Assembly (NCBI GenBank): GCA_038327915.1
Contig: JBBQLO010000021.1
Location: 1 to 12,091 of the forward strand
Origin: CAIXDB01 sp038327915
GTDB lineage: Bacteria; Patescibacteriota; Minisyncoccia; Phycocordibacterales; DATDWN01
DNA length: 12,091 bases
Direction of reading: 5' to 3'
A program made the translations under genes and the position numbers. Below are positions 11,651-12,091 of the stretch, in pieces. Each line of letters starts with the position of its first letter. The first letter of the stretch is position 1. The notes beneath the pieces were generated by a model, which was not told the DNA's origin, searched no databases, and was given only the letters and a program-made list of their open reading frames with translations.

Positions 11651-12091
11651 ATGTCCCCATTATCCATACCCACCGAAGTTTCACATGTAACAACAACACT
11701 CGAAAAGGCTAATTTTGAGGCTTTTCTGGTGGGTGGGTGCGTTCGTGACCTTATTCTCAATAGGGAACCAAAAGACTGGGATGTAACCACAAATGCTACA
11801 CCAGAGCAAATTATTGCCGTATTCCCTCATACTTTTTATGAAAATACATTTGGAACTGTTGGTGTAGTCAATGAGGAAAACACGAATGAAACCTTAAAGA
11901 CAGTAGAGGTTACACCGTACCGACTAGAATCGGAATATTCTGACAATCGTCATCCAGACAAAGTATCATTTAGTCAAAAGATTGAGGATGATTTGCAAAG
12001 ACGAGATTTCACAATGAACTCCCTAGCATATTCTGTATCACAGGAGAAATTGATTGACCTTTACAATGGCCAGCAAGATATAAAGAATAAA
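11651..12091 (+). CDS. cca: CCA-adding enzyme / poly(A) polymerase family, N-terminal part (cut by window end)
   Basis: The first 147 codons of a class II tRNA nucleotidyltransferase, open at the window end. The head domain is clear: FLVGGCVRDLILNR (25-38) binds the nucleotide; KDWDVTTNATPEQI (41-54) carries the catalytic DxD pair D42/D44; FGTVGVV (67-73) and VEVTPYR with E86 follow; QRRDFTMNSLAYS (116-128) is the conserved RRD motif, then LIDLYNGQQDI. The enzyme adds or repairs the CCA tail of tRNAs, a necessary function because none of the three tRNA genes here encodes CCA. It starts 67 bases after tRNA-Arg on the same strand. The neck and body domains that separate CCA-adding from poly(A) activity lie beyond the window. 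Confidence 0.95.
   Translation, partial: MSPLSIPTEVSHVTTTLEKANFEAFLVGGCVRDLILNREPKDWDVTTNATPEQIIAVFPHTFYENTFGTVGVVNEENTNETLKTVEVTPYRLESEYSDNRHPDKVSFSQKIEDDLQRRDFTMNSLAYSVSQEKLIDLYNGQQDIKNK

Noticed and set aside
1..12091. CRISPR array, prophage or toxin-antitoxin module
   Set aside because: No regularly spaced direct repeats, phage structural genes or paired small toxin/antitoxin genes were seen on either strand.

Overview
This window looks like a piece of a small, AT-rich genome from a Candidate Phyla Radiation (Patescibacteria) bacterium, probably of the Parcubacteria group. The sequence-level reasons are short intergenic gaps, almost no Shine-Dalgarno sequences, several start codons sitting 6-8 bases after a -10 hexamer (leaderless transcription), tRNA genes without encoded CCA, a trigger factor with no prolyl-isomerase domain, a small type IV pilin unit, and a membrane-anchored trypsin-like protease. 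The lineage is an inference; no rRNA or other marker gene is present to fix it.

Layout, left to right. 1-180: the C-terminal tail of a possible IS30-like transposase, inverted repeats and a weak terminator. 259-2840 (+): inorganic pyrophosphatase (ppa), a small single-pass membrane protein, a PPIase-less trigger factor (tig) and a kinase-fold protein of unknown substrate. 2883-3522 (+): a flavodoxin-fold NAD(P)H/FMN oxidoreductase gene ruined by one stop and about four single-base indels. 3559-4260 (-): the 16S rRNA methyltransferase rsmE, divergent from clpP (4336-4905, +). Then RNase Y (rny, 5182-6711, +) and an HU-family protein (6875-7147, +), which converges on a minus-strand block across a symmetric terminator. 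That block, read from right to left, is tRNA-Gly(UCC), a class I SAM methyltransferase, a small membrane protein and a type IV pilin. 9074-10285 (+): the serine protease, whose promoter is interleaved with that of tRNA-Gly. 10290-11218 (-): an RNHCP-domain zinc protein, tRNA-Pro(UGG) and a YraN-family nuclease-like protein. 11219-11511: a gene-free AT-rich stretch. 11512-12091 (+): tRNA-Arg(UCG) and the first 147 codons of a CCA-adding enzyme, cut by the window end.

Most genes are housekeeping: phosphate metabolism, nascent-chain folding, protein and RNA turnover, ribosome modification, nucleoid structure and tRNA maturation. The accessory elements are the pilin pair, the methyltransferase, the anchored protease and the dead oxidoreductase.

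The most notable non-coding element is the stretch 11219-11511. It carries a 14/16 match to the ParB-binding site parS and, about 130 bases on, a tight run of DnaA-box-like 9-mers including one exact TTATNCACA. The genes directly on either side are transcribed away from it. It is a candidate replication origin/partition locus, although neither dnaA nor parAB is in the window. A second theme is leaderless expression: -10 hexamer, 6-8 bases, ATG recurs in front of rsmE, the methyltransferase, yraN, the dead oxidoreductase, the pilus membrane protein, tig and possibly clpP.
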